DNA from: Raineyella sp044508675
GTDB lineage: Bacteria; Actinomycetota; Actinomycetes; Propionibacteriales; Propionibacteriaceae
Length of the DNA: 64,000 bases
Direction of reading: 5' to 3'
Assembly: GCA_044508675.1 (NCBI GenBank)
Contig: JBIQHF010000011.1
Coordinates: 45,202 to 109,201 of the forward strand
Shown: positions 40,291 to 48,528 of the stretch, piece by piece
Layout of the letters: each line of letters starts with the position of its first letter
How positions within the stretch are numbered: the stretch's first letter is position 1
Translations under genes and position numbers: made by a program
The notes under the pieces: model-generated
What the model was told of the DNA's origin: nothing
The model's input: only the letters and a program-made list of their open reading frames with translations
Database searches by the model: none

Positions 40291-40881
40291 TCAGGCGTCG
40301 AGCAGCGCGGCCAGGTCGGCCCGCAACCGATCGGCTCCGGTGAAGTGCACCGCCCGGAGGCCGACCTGCCGGGCGCCGGTGACGTTGGCCGGGCGGTCGT
40401 CGACGAAGATGACGTCTGCGGGTCGGCAGCCCAAATCGGCCACGACCGCACCGAAGGCCTCCGGTGCCGGCTTGGCCAGTCGCAGCCGGGAGCTGAAGTA
40501 GCGCCCGCGCATCGGCGCGAACTCGGGCAAGGCGTCGATTGCGTCGGAGATCACCGTCGGGGCGTTGGAGAACAGTGCGGTGGGCACCCCATGGGCGACG
40601 AGGTCAGCGTGGATCGCGCAGACGTCGCCGGCCAGGTGCAGCCAGCTGTCGGTGTCGAGACGGACGAGCCGGTCCATGGTCTCGGGGTCGAGGACCTGCC
40701 CCGCGATGGCGGACCAGTACTGCCCGTCGGTCAGGTCGCCACTGTCGTACGCCTGGCGGTCGGCCCAGTAGCGCCGATCGAACGTCGCCTGGTCCAGGCC
40801 TGCGCCGCGGGCGAGGGCGGCGCGGTCCTGCGGGGTCTGGGGCAGCCCGAGCACCTCGCCGAAGTCGAACAGGACCAGCAC
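40291..40881 (-). CDS. HAD-superfamily hydrolase
   Basis: A 196-residue HAD subfamily IA phosphatase-like protein. Motif I is FDFGEVL, motif II is the Ser in LFSNAPT, motif III is the Lys in LAKPAPEAF and motif IV is FVDDRPANV. In motif I the second Asp (general acid in most phosphatases) is replaced by Gly, as in several 'FDFGGVL' members, so the activity may differ from a plain phosphatase. The GTG at 40881 has GGGAGG 9-10 nt upstream. About 240 nt upstream (to 41119) hold no gene. Confidence 0.82.
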   Translation of the reverse strand: MLVLFDFGEVLGLPQTPQDRAALARGAGLDQATFDRRYWADRQAYDSGDLTDGQYWSAIAGQVLDPETMDRLVRLDTDSWLHLAGDVCAIHADLVAHGVPTALFSNAPTVISDAIDALPEFAPMRGRYFSSRLRLAKPAPEAFGAVVADLGCRPADVIFVDDRPANVTGARQVGLRAVHFTGADRLRADLAALLDA

Positions 40882-41119
40882 CGCGAACCACCTCCCACGG
40901 CCGGGTGGCCGACACCTCGACCCTAGCGGCGCGGGCGCGCCCGATGCCATCGGGGCGTCCTGGTCGGGCGGGACGCGAGGACCCGCCTCTGGCGTCGGCA
41001 GGTGGACGTGGGGTCGTAGACCAGGCCGCCACGGTAGGCACAGACGCGGATCCGGCTGGATCGCGGGGCGGCGGGCGGTGCGGAGCAGCGTCCGCGAGAG
41101 CCGTACGATCCGGGGCGCC

Positions 41120-41494
41120 TCACGACCGCTCCTTCCGCCGCTGCGGGGAACCGAGGACGAAGCTGACGATCGAGATCACCAGCGCCCCCCAGAAGGCCGC
41201 CCCGAAGTCGGCGACATGCCACCCGACCCCGATCTGGGTGGCCAGCCAGGAGGTGAGCATCAGCATCAGCGCGTTGATGACCAGGAGGAACAGACCGAAG
41301 GTCAACACCACGAGGCACCCGGTGACGGTCTGGAGGATCGGCTTGACGACGGTGTTCACCAGGCCGAGGATCAGGGCGACCACGACCAAGGTCACGACCA
41401 TTCCGGTCGTGTCCTCCGCTGTCACGGTGATGCCACCGACCAGGAAGGTGGCGGCAGCCACCGCGAGCGAGTTGACCAACCAACGCCAGATCAT
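41120..41494 (-). CDS. Phage-holin-family (YvlD-like) membrane protein
   Basis: A 124-residue protein with four membrane helices (about residues 3-21, 28-48, 55-80 and 92-112). The conserved pattern LGLVNTVVKPILQTVT-x-x-x-x-x-x-FGLFLLVINALML is that of the family Pfam calls phage holin family 4. It is a chromosomal protein in most actinobacteria, not a sign of prophage. Function unknown. Confidence 0.88.
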   Translation of the reverse strand: MIWRWLVNSLAVAAATFLVGGITVTAEDTTGMVVTLVVVALILGLVNTVVKPILQTVTGCLVVLTFGLFLLVINALMLMLTSWLATQIGVGWHVADFGAAFWGALVISIVSFVLGSPQRRKERS

Positions 41495-41528
41495 GCTCCC
41501 ATCCTTGTCGGCATCGGGAACGTACGGC

Positions 41529-41924
41529 TCAGGAGGACCCCGGAGCGGACCCGGACCGGCCCCGGGCGCCGGCGTCGGTCTCGGTCAGCCATTCGCGCAG
41601 CACGGTCGCCTGGTTCTGCTGCGTGTCCCGGGCCGAGTACAGGAGGATGACCCGTGGCTCGTCGGCCCACTCGCGCGCCTTCTCGGCGGCCAGCGGATTG
41701 TCGTCGAGCTCGCTGCGGTAGCGAAGCCGGAACTCCTCGTACCGCTCCGCCCGGTGGTCGAACCAGTTCCGCAGCTCCGCGGACGGCGCCAGCTCCTTCT
41801 CCCAGGCGGAGAGGGCGGCCCGTTCCTTGGAGATGCCACGGGGCCACAGCCGGTCGACCAGGATCCTCAGGCCCTCACCACTGTCGTCGTGGTCGTAGAT
41901 GCGCTGGGTCACGTATTCGGTCAT
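41529..41924 (-). CDS. DUF488 family protein
   Basis: A 131-residue DUF488 protein: RIYDHDDSGEGLRILVDRLWPRGISKE at the N-terminus (split at about residues 8-34), WFDHRAERYEEFRLRY in the middle and VILLYSARDTQQNQA near the C-terminus. The family is uncharacterised. A Ser/Gly/Ala-rich tail of about 15 residues follows the domain. Confidence 0.9.
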   Translation of the reverse strand: MTEYVTQRIYDHDDSGEGLRILVDRLWPRGISKERAALSAWEKELAPSAELRNWFDHRAERYEEFRLRYRSELDDNPLAAEKAREWADEPRVILLYSARDTQQNQATVLREWLTETDAGARGRSGSAPGSS

Positions 41925-41951
41925 GTCACCAGTGTGTGCCCACTGGCGTTC

Positions 41952-42950
41952 TCAGAGCCATGAGATCCACCCACCGTGTTGGCCGACCCGGGCCAGCGGC
42001 CGGCCATCGAGGGCGAGCACGAAGGACGGTGGCCCCTCGTAGCCTCCGGAGGGCAGGCGGTCACGCACTTCGGGCACGACGCGGTCCCCCTCGCAGGACA
42101 ACCAGGACGCGCCCAGCCCGGCGACGAGGGACCCGAAGGTCGCCCGGCGCTCGCGGGACAGGTAGGACAGGGTCGCGGTGTGCATCACCACGACCGCCGC
42201 GGCGTGTTCCCGAGCCTCGGCGACGACGTCGGGCAACGCCTCGATCGCATCGCCGCGGACGACCGGCACCGGGTCGGCGCCGACCAGTGCCAGGGCCCGG
42301 CGGAGCCGGTCCTCGCGGTCCTGCTGGCCGGGCCACACCAGGGCCCGCAGCCAGGCCCGGACGTCCGGATCGGTCGGGTCGAGCGGATCCAGGTCGATGC
42401 CGCGGCGCCACCCGATGTCCGGTAGTGCGTACGTGGCCGCGGGCGGAGTGGTGCCGGTGACCCGACAATCTATCCTCGGGGTCGCGTCCCCCAGCCCGAC
42501 CTGCGCCCCGTCGTCGAACTCGTAGTGGTAGGCGTACCAGTCAGGTACCAGGCACAGTCCGGCCGAGGAGCCGACCTCGACCAGGGCGAGGGGTCCGTGG
42601 TCCCGGGCCAGGCCCGCGAGCACCGGCAGGTGGACGGCGGCCCGGCCCGGTTCGTTGGTCTGGGTGGCGTGGTCGAGGACGGCGCGTTCCACCGCTGCCC
42701 AGTGGTCGGCCACCCATTCCTCCAGGTCGGGTCCGGGGACCAGGGGGGCATCGAGGTAGCGCAGCGCGGCGAGGAAGAGCTGGGGCTGGCGCTTCATCCC
42801 CGGCAGCCGGTCGAGTCGGTCCGCGACCGACGGGGTCCGGGCCACCCAGCGGCAGACCTCGCCCCAGACCGGGGAGGCCGTCTCCGACTCCGTGGTGAAC
42901 CAACGGTAGATCTCGGCGATGTCGCCGTCCGCGTAGAAGTGCCCGGCCAC
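41952..42950 (-). CDS. DUF2332 protein
   Basis: A 332-residue DUF2332 protein. It starts VAGHFYADGDIAEIYRWFT and has QPQLFLAALRYL and LALVEVGSSAGLCLVPD, a GxSAG segment recalling a SAM-dependent methyltransferase-like fold, and near the end FVLALDGRPLARVGQHGGW. Function unknown. The GTG lies 2 nt after the stop of the CorA-like gene, so the two form an operon. Confidence 0.85.
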   Translation of the reverse strand: MAGHFYADGDIAEIYRWFTTESETASPVWGEVCRWVARTPSVADRLDRLPGMKRQPQLFLAALRYLDAPLVPGPDLEEWVADHWAAVERAVLDHATQTNEPGRAAVHLPVLAGLARDHGPLALVEVGSSAGLCLVPDWYAYHYEFDDGAQVGLGDATPRIDCRVTGTTPPAATYALPDIGWRRGIDLDPLDPTDPDVRAWLRALVWPGQQDREDRLRRALALVGADPVPVVRGDAIEALPDVVAEAREHAAAVVVMHTATLSYLSRERRATFGSLVAGLGASWLSCEGDRVVPEVRDRLPSGGYEGPPSFVLALDGRPLARVGQHGGWISWL

Positions 42951-42952
42951 GG

Positions 42953-43966
42953 TCAGAGCCAGTCGTTCGCCCGGAACATCGCCCACAGGGCGACGCCCGA
43001 GGAGATGATCAGGACGATGCTGAGCACGACTCCCCAGGCCTGGCCGTAGCCCCAGTACGGCACGTTCTGGCCGAACCAGCCGGTGATGGCGGTGGGAACC
43101 GCGATGATCGCCGCCCAGGCCGCCAACTTCTTCATGATCTGGTTCAACCGCGAGTCCTGCAGCGACAGGTTCGTCTCGAACACGGTGACGACCATGTCGC
43201 GCAGCGACTCGGTCCACTCGCTGGCCCGCAGCACATGGTCGTAGAGGTCGTCATACCAGGAGTCGAGCCCGTCGCCCTCGCCGGCCCGGTGTCGCAGCAG
43301 GGCGTTGACGACCTCGCGCATCGGCAGGACCACGCGGCGCAGCTCGACCAATTGCTTGCGCAGTCGATAGACCTGCCGGATGAACGTCGAGGAGGTCCGG
43401 CGCTCGCCGAACAAGACGTCCTCCAGCCGCTCGACCTCGTCATCGAGACCCTGGATGGTCTCGAAGTGGCCGTCCACCACCACGTCGAACAGCCCGTGCA
43501 GGAGGGCCCCGACACCGTACTTGAGCAGGTCGGAGTTCTCCTCCCACCGCTGCTCCACCGCCACCATGTCGAAGCCGTCGTCGATCCGGACCGTGACCAG
43601 TGCCCGCGGCGTGACGATCCCGGACACCCGACTGGTGACCAGTCGACGCCTCGTCGGATCCGCCGAGTCCACCGGAACCGGCAGGTCCAGGACGGTCCCG
43701 TAGACGGTGAAGAACAAGTAGCCCTCGTGGCGGTTGACCTTGGGTCGCTCCAACGGGGCGAGGGCATCCTCCACCGCGGTCGAGGGCAGGCCGAGCTCGT
43801 GGACCAGGGCGCCGAGCTCGTCGGCACCGGGACGGAACAGGTCGATCCACACCAGGCTGGCGGGATCACGGATCTCGGCGGCCACCTCACCGGGGCGTAC
43901 GTCATCGTCGATGACGGAGCCCGCACGCCAGGCACGGCTCCGGACGAGGCTGGTCATCTCATGCAC
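42953..43966 (-). CDS. CorA-family transporter, GQN variant
   Basis: A 337-residue CorA/ZntB-like protein. It has a cytosolic domain with PKVNRHEGYLFFTVYG and long helices (FIRQVYRLRKQLVELRRVV), then two C-terminal helices. The motif after the first helix is GWFGQNVPY, i.e. GQN in place of the GMN of CorA at 16261. This variant is common among actinobacterial CorA-like proteins and may change ion preference. The GTG at 43966 follows a TAGGTT -10 by 7 nt. It heads an operon with DUF2332. Confidence 0.9.
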   Translation of the reverse strand: MHEMTSLVRSRAWRAGSVIDDDVRPGEVAAEIRDPASLVWIDLFRPGADELGALVHELGLPSTAVEDALAPLERPKVNRHEGYLFFTVYGTVLDLPVPVDSADPTRRRLVTSRVSGIVTPRALVTVRIDDGFDMVAVEQRWEENSDLLKYGVGALLHGLFDVVVDGHFETIQGLDDEVERLEDVLFGERRTSSTFIRQVYRLRKQLVELRRVVLPMREVVNALLRHRAGEGDGLDSWYDDLYDHVLRASEWTESLRDMVVTVFETNLSLQDSRLNQIMKKLAAWAAIIAVPTAITGWFGQNVPYWGYGQAWGVVLSIVLIISSGVALWAMFRANDWL

Positions 43967-43973
43967 GTGACAG

Positions 43974-43979
43974 AACCTA
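43974..43979 (-). promoter_or_regulatory. -10 element of the second CorA gene (leaderless)
   Basis: TAGGTT, 7 nt before the GTG at 43966. Confidence 0.6.
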
Positions 43980-44033
43980 CCTGTCGGCTGACTGCTCCGG
44001 GGCCGTACGCGGAACGGGCTGGCGGCGCGGGGG

Positions 44034-45692
44034 CTACTGCCCCTGACGGGACCAGATCTCGGCCGAGCGGGACGGGAACGGTGCGGCCGGACGGTCCGCG
44101 GACCACGAGGGCACGGCGCGGCGCGGGGTCGGCTCGGGCAGGTCGACCACGACGTCCGGCAGGTCGTCCACCGGCTCGGAGCACTCCGCCATCACCTCCA
44201 ACCGGGTGACGGCCACGGGCTCGGCCGCGTCCTCGGAGAGTTCGGCCTGCTGCCAGGTCACCGCGGCCGGGGTGACCGGAGGCTCCGGTCGCTCGGCCCT
44301 TGCGGGTCGCTCGCCCCTCCCCTGCCGGCCCGGCACGCCAATCCAGATCGCCTGGTCGTCGATCGGTGAACTCATCAGGACGCCGATCACGAAGGCCATC
44401 GCGAGCGCGATCCGCACGGCGTTCGCGGGGTGGTCGGCCAGGCTCATCAAGCCCACGGACAGCAGGCCCGCGCCACAGGCCGCGGCGATCCGGGACCCGC
44501 CCACGGCCGAGCGCCAGGTGCGCCAGCAGACCAGGACCGTGATGGCCAGCACGGCCAAGAAGCCGAGCAGGCCGGCTTCGACCAGCCAGTTCAGCCAGGT
44601 GTTGTGCGCATGCTGGAACGGCTGTTCCCCGCCGATCGCCTCGTAGAGCAAGGACCCGGAGCGGCCCATCCCCACACCCAGGGGATTGGCGGCCGCCAGC
44701 CGCAACGCCTCGGCCCAGATCTGCATCCGTACTCCGGCCCCGGAGACCAGGACCAGGCCGATGGCCGCCACAACACCGGACAGGACGACCAGTCCGCCGG
44801 CCCGCAGCCGTCGACCGCTGGGCCGCAACAGGGTGAACAGGGCCACGGCCCCGATCACCGCGGCTGCGATGCCGGCCCTCGACCAGGTCTGCAGGATCGC
44901 CGCGTACGCCAGTGCGATGACCAGCCAGCCGGCCAGCCGGGTGGCTCGGTTGAGCCACTCGTCGATCGCCAGCCAGGCCAGCGGTAGCAGGACGAGCAGG
45001 AAGCCCGCCAGCAGGTTCGGGTTCGAGAAGGTGCCGATCACGCGCACCAACGCCCCCGCCTGCTCGCAGCCATCGGCCATCCCGGCGCCGGGGGCACGGC
45101 AGAATCCGGTGGGCGTCTGGTTGGCGGACTGCTGCAGGGCGGCGAGGGCCGGGGCGGCGATACCCACCAGGGTGAACACCAGCACGGCCCGGTGCGCGTC
45201 CCGGTGCATCCGGCGCACCATCACGACCAGGTAGAAGAAGCTGACCTCGGTGACCAGCCAGCGCCACAGCGCCATGCTGTCCGGCCGCCCGTACGAGGCC
45301 AGCAGGGCTGCCAGCACCAGCACCAGCAGGGGCACGTCCAGCCACGTACGCCACAGCGAGGGGCGCGGCGCGACCAGGGCGATGGCCACCAGACCGATGC
45401 CGAGGACGGCCCGGGAGGGGGTGACCAGCCAGAACAGGGTGCCGTCGGGCAGGATGTCGGCGACCGACTCCAGGAACACCAGCCCCACGCACAGCAGGGC
45501 GAGGGAGGTGAGGATGTCGCGCCAGGGCTGGCGGTCCGCCCACCACAGGTGGTCGGGGTCGGTGGGCCGCGGGGCGGGGTCGGTGAGCCGCGGGGCGGGG
45601 TCGGTGAGCCGCGGGGCGGGCCCGGGATCGTCGGGGGCGATCGGTTGCGGTTCCGTTCGCGGGGGTGCTTCGGCAGACTGGGTGGGGCTCAC
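44034..45692 (-). CDS. O-antigen ligase-like (Wzy/WaaL family) membrane protein
   Basis: A 552-residue polytopic protein. Residues 1-50 are Pro/Asp-rich with three PAPRLTD-type repeats, followed by about 10-12 membrane helices. A long outside loop holds FCRAPGAGMADGCEQAG and GTFSNPNLLAGFLLVLLP, then LQTWSRAGI and a second loop NPLGVGMGRSGSLLYEAIGG...HAHNTWLNWLVEAGLLG, the Wzy_C signature. A 130-residue cytosolic tail ends the protein. A role in surface polysaccharide polymerisation or ligation is likely; no glycan cluster is adjacent. The GTG at 45692 is chosen by position; its ribosome site is weak, so the start is uncertain. Confidence 0.8.
   Translation of the reverse strand: MSPTQSAEAPPRTEPQPIAPDDPGPAPRLTDPAPRLTDPAPRPTDPDHLWWADRQPWRDILTSLALLCVGLVFLESVADILPDGTLFWLVTPSRAVLGIGLVAIALVAPRPSLWRTWLDVPLLVLVLAALLASYGRPDSMALWRWLVTEVSFFYLVVMVRRMHRDAHRAVLVFTLVGIAAPALAALQQSANQTPTGFCRAPGAGMADGCEQAGALVRVIGTFSNPNLLAGFLLVLLPLAWLAIDEWLNRATRLAGWLVIALAYAAILQTWSRAGIAAAVIGAVALFTLLRPSGRRLRAGGLVVLSGVVAAIGLVLVSGAGVRMQIWAEALRLAAANPLGVGMGRSGSLLYEAIGGEQPFQHAHNTWLNWLVEAGLLGFLAVLAITVLVCWRTWRSAVGGSRIAAACGAGLLSVGLMSLADHPANAVRIALAMAFVIGVLMSSPIDDQAIWIGVPGRQGRGERPARAERPEPPVTPAAVTWQQAELSEDAAEPVAVTRLEVMAECSEPVDDLPDVVVDLPEPTPRRAVPSWSADRPAAPFPSRSAEIWSRQGQ
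45557..45619. repeat. Three tandem copies of a 21-bp unit
   Basis: GGTCGGTGAGCCGCGGGGCGG three times (one mismatch in the first copy), encoding the PAPRLTD repeats at the N-terminus of the ligase-like protein. Confidence 0.9.
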
Positions 45693-45869
45693 GACTGTCT
45701 TTCCACGAGGGTGAACGTCCGGAGGTGGTCTACAGCTCCGCACCGTACTTGCGGTGGGGGCCAGGCACGGCCAGCACGGACAGCACGGACAGCGCATCGG
45801 AACACGTCGTCGTGCCCGCGCTACCAGGACCGGCGCCGTACGCGCGGCCCGGTTGTCGGGGTGGTGTGT

Positions 45870-45875
45870 GACAAT
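45870..45875 (+). promoter_or_regulatory. -10-like element of the RNase H fusion gene
   Basis: GACAAT, 7 nt before the GTG at 45883. Confidence 0.4.
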
Positions 45876-45882
45876 CGGGCGC

Positions 45883-46851
45883 GTGACGATCACTGCAGCG
45901 GCGGACGGCTCATCCCTCGGCAATCCCGGCCCGGCCGGGTGGGCCTGGTACGTGGACGATGACCGCTGGGCCAGTGGCGGCTGGCCGGTCGGCACCAACA
46001 ACATGGGCGAGCTGATGGCCGTGCTCGACCTGCTGCGCCAGACCGCTCACGTCGACGAGCCGCTGCACGTGCTGTGCGACAGCCAGTACGCCATCAACGT
46101 GGTCTCCAAGTGGACAGCCGGGTGGAAGAAGAAGGGGTGGAAGAAGGCCGACGGCAAGCCGGTCCTCAACGTCGATCTGGTCAGGGCCCTCGACGAGGCG
46201 ATGCAGGGACGCGAGGTCACCTTCGAATGGGTCCGTGGACACAACGGCCACGAGATGAACGAGGCCGCCGATGCGCGTGCCCGCGCTGCCGCCACCGCCT
46301 ACCAGCGCGGGGAGAGTCCCGACCCGGGGCCCGGCTTCCCGGACGTGGTGTCTTCGCCCACCTCGACCGTAGCGGCAGCAGCATCGACGACGGGCGCTGG
46401 CCTCGACACGGAGGTCACGCCCGAGGACGATGTGGCGGATCCGGCCGATCTCTACTTGCAGCCGGACCTGTTCGAGGACGAGCCGCCCGGACCCGACCTG
46501 GACCTCCCCGACCTGGACCAGATCGTCGAACTGGAACGGTGGCTGCACGGCAGCGAACCGGTCGACGACCCGAGCGCCTGGGCGAGCATGCTGCATCCGG
46601 GATGGTTCCGGGTCCGGGCCGACGGCACGCTCGACAATCGCGCCGATGTGCTCAGTGGCGTGCTCACCCCCGAGCAGTGCGACATCGACGTGATCGAAGC
46701 CCGCCGCGTACGGCCCGACGAGGTGCTGTTGCTGAGCCGCGGCGTGCATCCCGACCCCGCCCCGGTACGGACGACCCTGCGGACCACCTTGTGGGTGCGC
46801 GAGGGGGCGCAGTGGCAGCAGCGCTTCGAGCAGGCGACCCAGGAGGCCTGA
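45883..46851 (+). CDS. RNase HI fused to a DUF4440-like domain
   Basis: A 322-residue protein. Residues 1-140 are a complete RNase HI with active-site residues D8 (TAAADGSSLGNPG), E43 (NMGELMAV), D66 (LCDSQYAIN) and D130 (NEAADARA). It degrades RNA in RNA-DNA hybrids. After an acidic linker (about residues 150-205) comes a C-terminal domain (about 210-322, VELERWLHGSEPV, then LHPGWFRVRADGTLDNRADVL) of the DUF4440/NTF2-like type. The fusion partner's job is unknown. The GTG start gives the normal RNase H N-terminus. About 190 nt upstream hold no gene. Confidence 0.88.
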   Translation: MTITAAADGSSLGNPGPAGWAWYVDDDRWASGGWPVGTNNMGELMAVLDLLRQTAHVDEPLHVLCDSQYAINVVSKWTAGWKKKGWKKADGKPVLNVDLVRALDEAMQGREVTFEWVRGHNGHEMNEAADARARAAATAYQRGESPDPGPGFPDVVSSPTSTVAAAASTTGAGLDTEVTPEDDVADPADLYLQPDLFEDEPPGPDLDLPDLDQIVELERWLHGSEPVDDPSAWASMLHPGWFRVRADGTLDNRADVLSGVLTPEQCDIDVIEARRVRPDEVLLLSRGVHPDPAPVRTTLRTTLWVREGAQWQQRFEQATQEA

Positions 46852-46896
46852 CCGGCAACTCCCGGCAAGGGGGAGCCTGCCGACAGCCGCCGGTCC

Positions 46897-46902
46897 TATC
46901 GT
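46897..46902 (+). promoter_or_regulatory. -10 element of the hexose mutarotase gene (leaderless)
   Basis: TATCGT, 6 nt before the ATG at 46909. Confidence 0.6.
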
Positions 46903-46908
46903 CCAGGC

Positions 46909-47778
46909 ATGGACCAGGTCACCATCCCGCTTCCCGCCTCCGTCACCCCCAAGCAGGGACAGGGTGGTCTGCCCGCCCTGTCCGTCGAGACCCCCCGTTG
47001 CACCGGCGAGGTGTACTTCCATGGCGCCCACGTCACCGCGTGGCGCCCCACCGGCCAGGAGCCGGTGATCTGGATGAGCGAGGCGTCCGCGTTCGCCGCC
47101 GGGGAGCCGATCCGCGGCGGCATCCCGGTGTGTGCGCCGTGGTTCGGCGCCGGCCGCGACGGCGACAAGGCACCGGCCCATGGCTGGTTCCGGCTCGCCG
47201 ACTGGCAGCTCACCGGCGCCGAGGACGTCGACGGTCGCGTACGACTCACCTTCCACCTCGACGGCGCAGACGTCGGCCACCCGGGCATCAGCGGCGACTA
47301 TGTCGTCGGGTTCGGCGACGAGTTGACCGTGGAACTGACCGTCACCACCACCGAGCCGCTGGTGCTCGAGGACGCCGTGCACACCTACCTCGCCGTCGGG
47401 GACATCGCCGGGGTCACCGTCGAGGGCCTGGACGGCGCCGGCTACGTCGACAAGGCCCCGGGCGGAGTGCCCGACAACACCCAGGACGGCATCGTCACCT
47501 TCACCGCCGAGACCGACCGGGTCTACTCGCACACCAACTCGGCACGCGTGGTCGATCCGGCCAGGAGTCGCGTCATCACCCTGGCCAAGGCCGGCTCTTC
47601 GGCCACCGTGGTCTGGAACCCCTGGATCGCCAAGTCGGCCGCGATGGGCGACTTCGGCGACGACGAGTGGCCCGGCATGGTGTGCCTGGAAGCCGCCAAC
47701 GCCCTGTCCGGAGCGGTCGACCTGGGTGCCGGCGAGAGCCACACCCTGCGGGCGACGTACGCTGTCTCCCCGCTCTGA
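46909..47778 (+). CDS. D-hexose-6-phosphate mutarotase (YeaD-like)
   Basis: A 289-residue beta-sandwich epimerase of the aldose-1-epimerase superfamily. It has YFHGAHVTAWRPTGQEPVIWMSE (split at about residues 36-58), RGGIPVCAPWFG, HGWFRLADWQL with the catalytic His, and VVWNPWIAKSAAMGDFGDDE near the C-terminus with the catalytic region. It speeds anomer exchange of sugar phosphates. Monocistronic, leaderless start. Confidence 0.9.
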   Translation: MDQVTIPLPASVTPKQGQGGLPALSVETPRCTGEVYFHGAHVTAWRPTGQEPVIWMSEASAFAAGEPIRGGIPVCAPWFGAGRDGDKAPAHGWFRLADWQLTGAEDVDGRVRLTFHLDGADVGHPGISGDYVVGFGDELTVELTVTTTEPLVLEDAVHTYLAVGDIAGVTVEGLDGAGYVDKAPGGVPDNTQDGIVTFTAETDRVYSHTNSARVVDPARSRVITLAKAGSSATVVWNPWIAKSAAMGDFGDDEWPGMVCLEAANALSGAVDLGAGESHTLRATYAVSPL

Positions 47779-47952
47779 CCCAGGAGCCGCGGTTGTCCCC
47801 GGTGGCCGGCATCTCGGCGACCGGCCGCCCACCCGGCCCGGTACGTACGACAATGAGGTCATGAGCCCGTGCACGCCGGTCCCCCACCCGCACCGTCGAA
47901 CCCGCTTCGCCGATGCGGGCGCCACGCCGTCCTTCGGCAGGGGGGCGGGCCG

Positions 47953-48528
47953 ATGACCGAGACCAAGCAGCGTCCGGACTGGCTGACCCTGCCGAATGCC
48001 ATCACCCTGCTGCGCCTGCTGCTGCTGGCCCCGGTCTGCTGGCTGCTGATCACCGAGTCGCAGGTGAGCCTGCTGTCGGTGGTGCTGCTCGTGGTGTGGG
48101 CCTCCACCGACTGGATCGATGGCTTCCTCGCCCGTCAGTTGGACCAGGTCAGCAGGACCGGGCAGGTGCTGGACCCGATCGCCGACCGGGTCGGGATCGG
48201 TGCCGTGGTGATCTGCCTGGCCGTGGCCGGGCACCTGTCCTGGTGGGTGGTCGGCATCGTGGTGGTCACCGATCTGGTCACCGGCCTGCTGGCGGGACGC
48301 GCCGCTGCGCAGGGCCGGATCTCGGTCCACCTGCTCGGCAAGGTCCGTACGGCGGTGATGTTCACCGGGATCGCCGTGTTGGTCGCGGCGCTGGCGTTCG
48401 CTCCGTCCCTGGCCATCATCGGGACGGTGCTGATCTGGATCGGCGCCGGACTGCACATCATCTCCGGTGCCAGCTACATCCGCGGCGCCCTCACCAGCCG
48501 CACGAATCCCCCGGAGGTGACCCGGTGA
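47953..48528 (+). CDS. CDP-alcohol phosphatidyltransferase
   Basis: A 191-residue integral membrane enzyme with about five or six helices. The catalytic CDP-OH-P signature is complete: DWIDGFLARQLDQVSRTGQVLDPIADRV (D-x2-D-G-x2-A-R-x8-G-x3-D-x3-D, about residues 56-83; motif cited in two parts, DWIDGFLARQ and GQVLDPIADRV). It transfers a phosphatidyl group from CDP-diacylglycerol to an alcohol; PgsA-like (glycerol-3-phosphate) is likely but not proven. Its stop overlaps the next GTG (GTGA), so it is in the pantothenate gene operon. Confidence 0.87.
   Translation: MTETKQRPDWLTLPNAITLLRLLLLAPVCWLLITESQVSLLSVVLLVVWASTDWIDGFLARQLDQVSRTGQVLDPIADRVGIGAVVICLAVAGHLSWWVVGIVVVTDLVTGLLAGRAAAQGRISVHLLGKVRTAVMFTGIAVLVAALAFAPSLAIIGTVLIWIGAGLHIISGASYIRGALTSRTNPPEVTR

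Noticed and set aside
40882..41119. Possible small genes in the gap upstream of the HAD gene
   Set aside because: Open frames there lack ribosome sites and codon bias; only a weak GCGTCC/GGACGC hairpin was noticed.
41120..41494. Prophage, because of a 'phage holin family' protein
   Set aside because: This family is a common chromosomal membrane protein and no phage genes surround it.
45772..45795. Short CAGCACGGA repeats upstream of the RNase H gene
   Set aside because: Only about two and a half short units in G+C-rich DNA; not enough to call a functional element.
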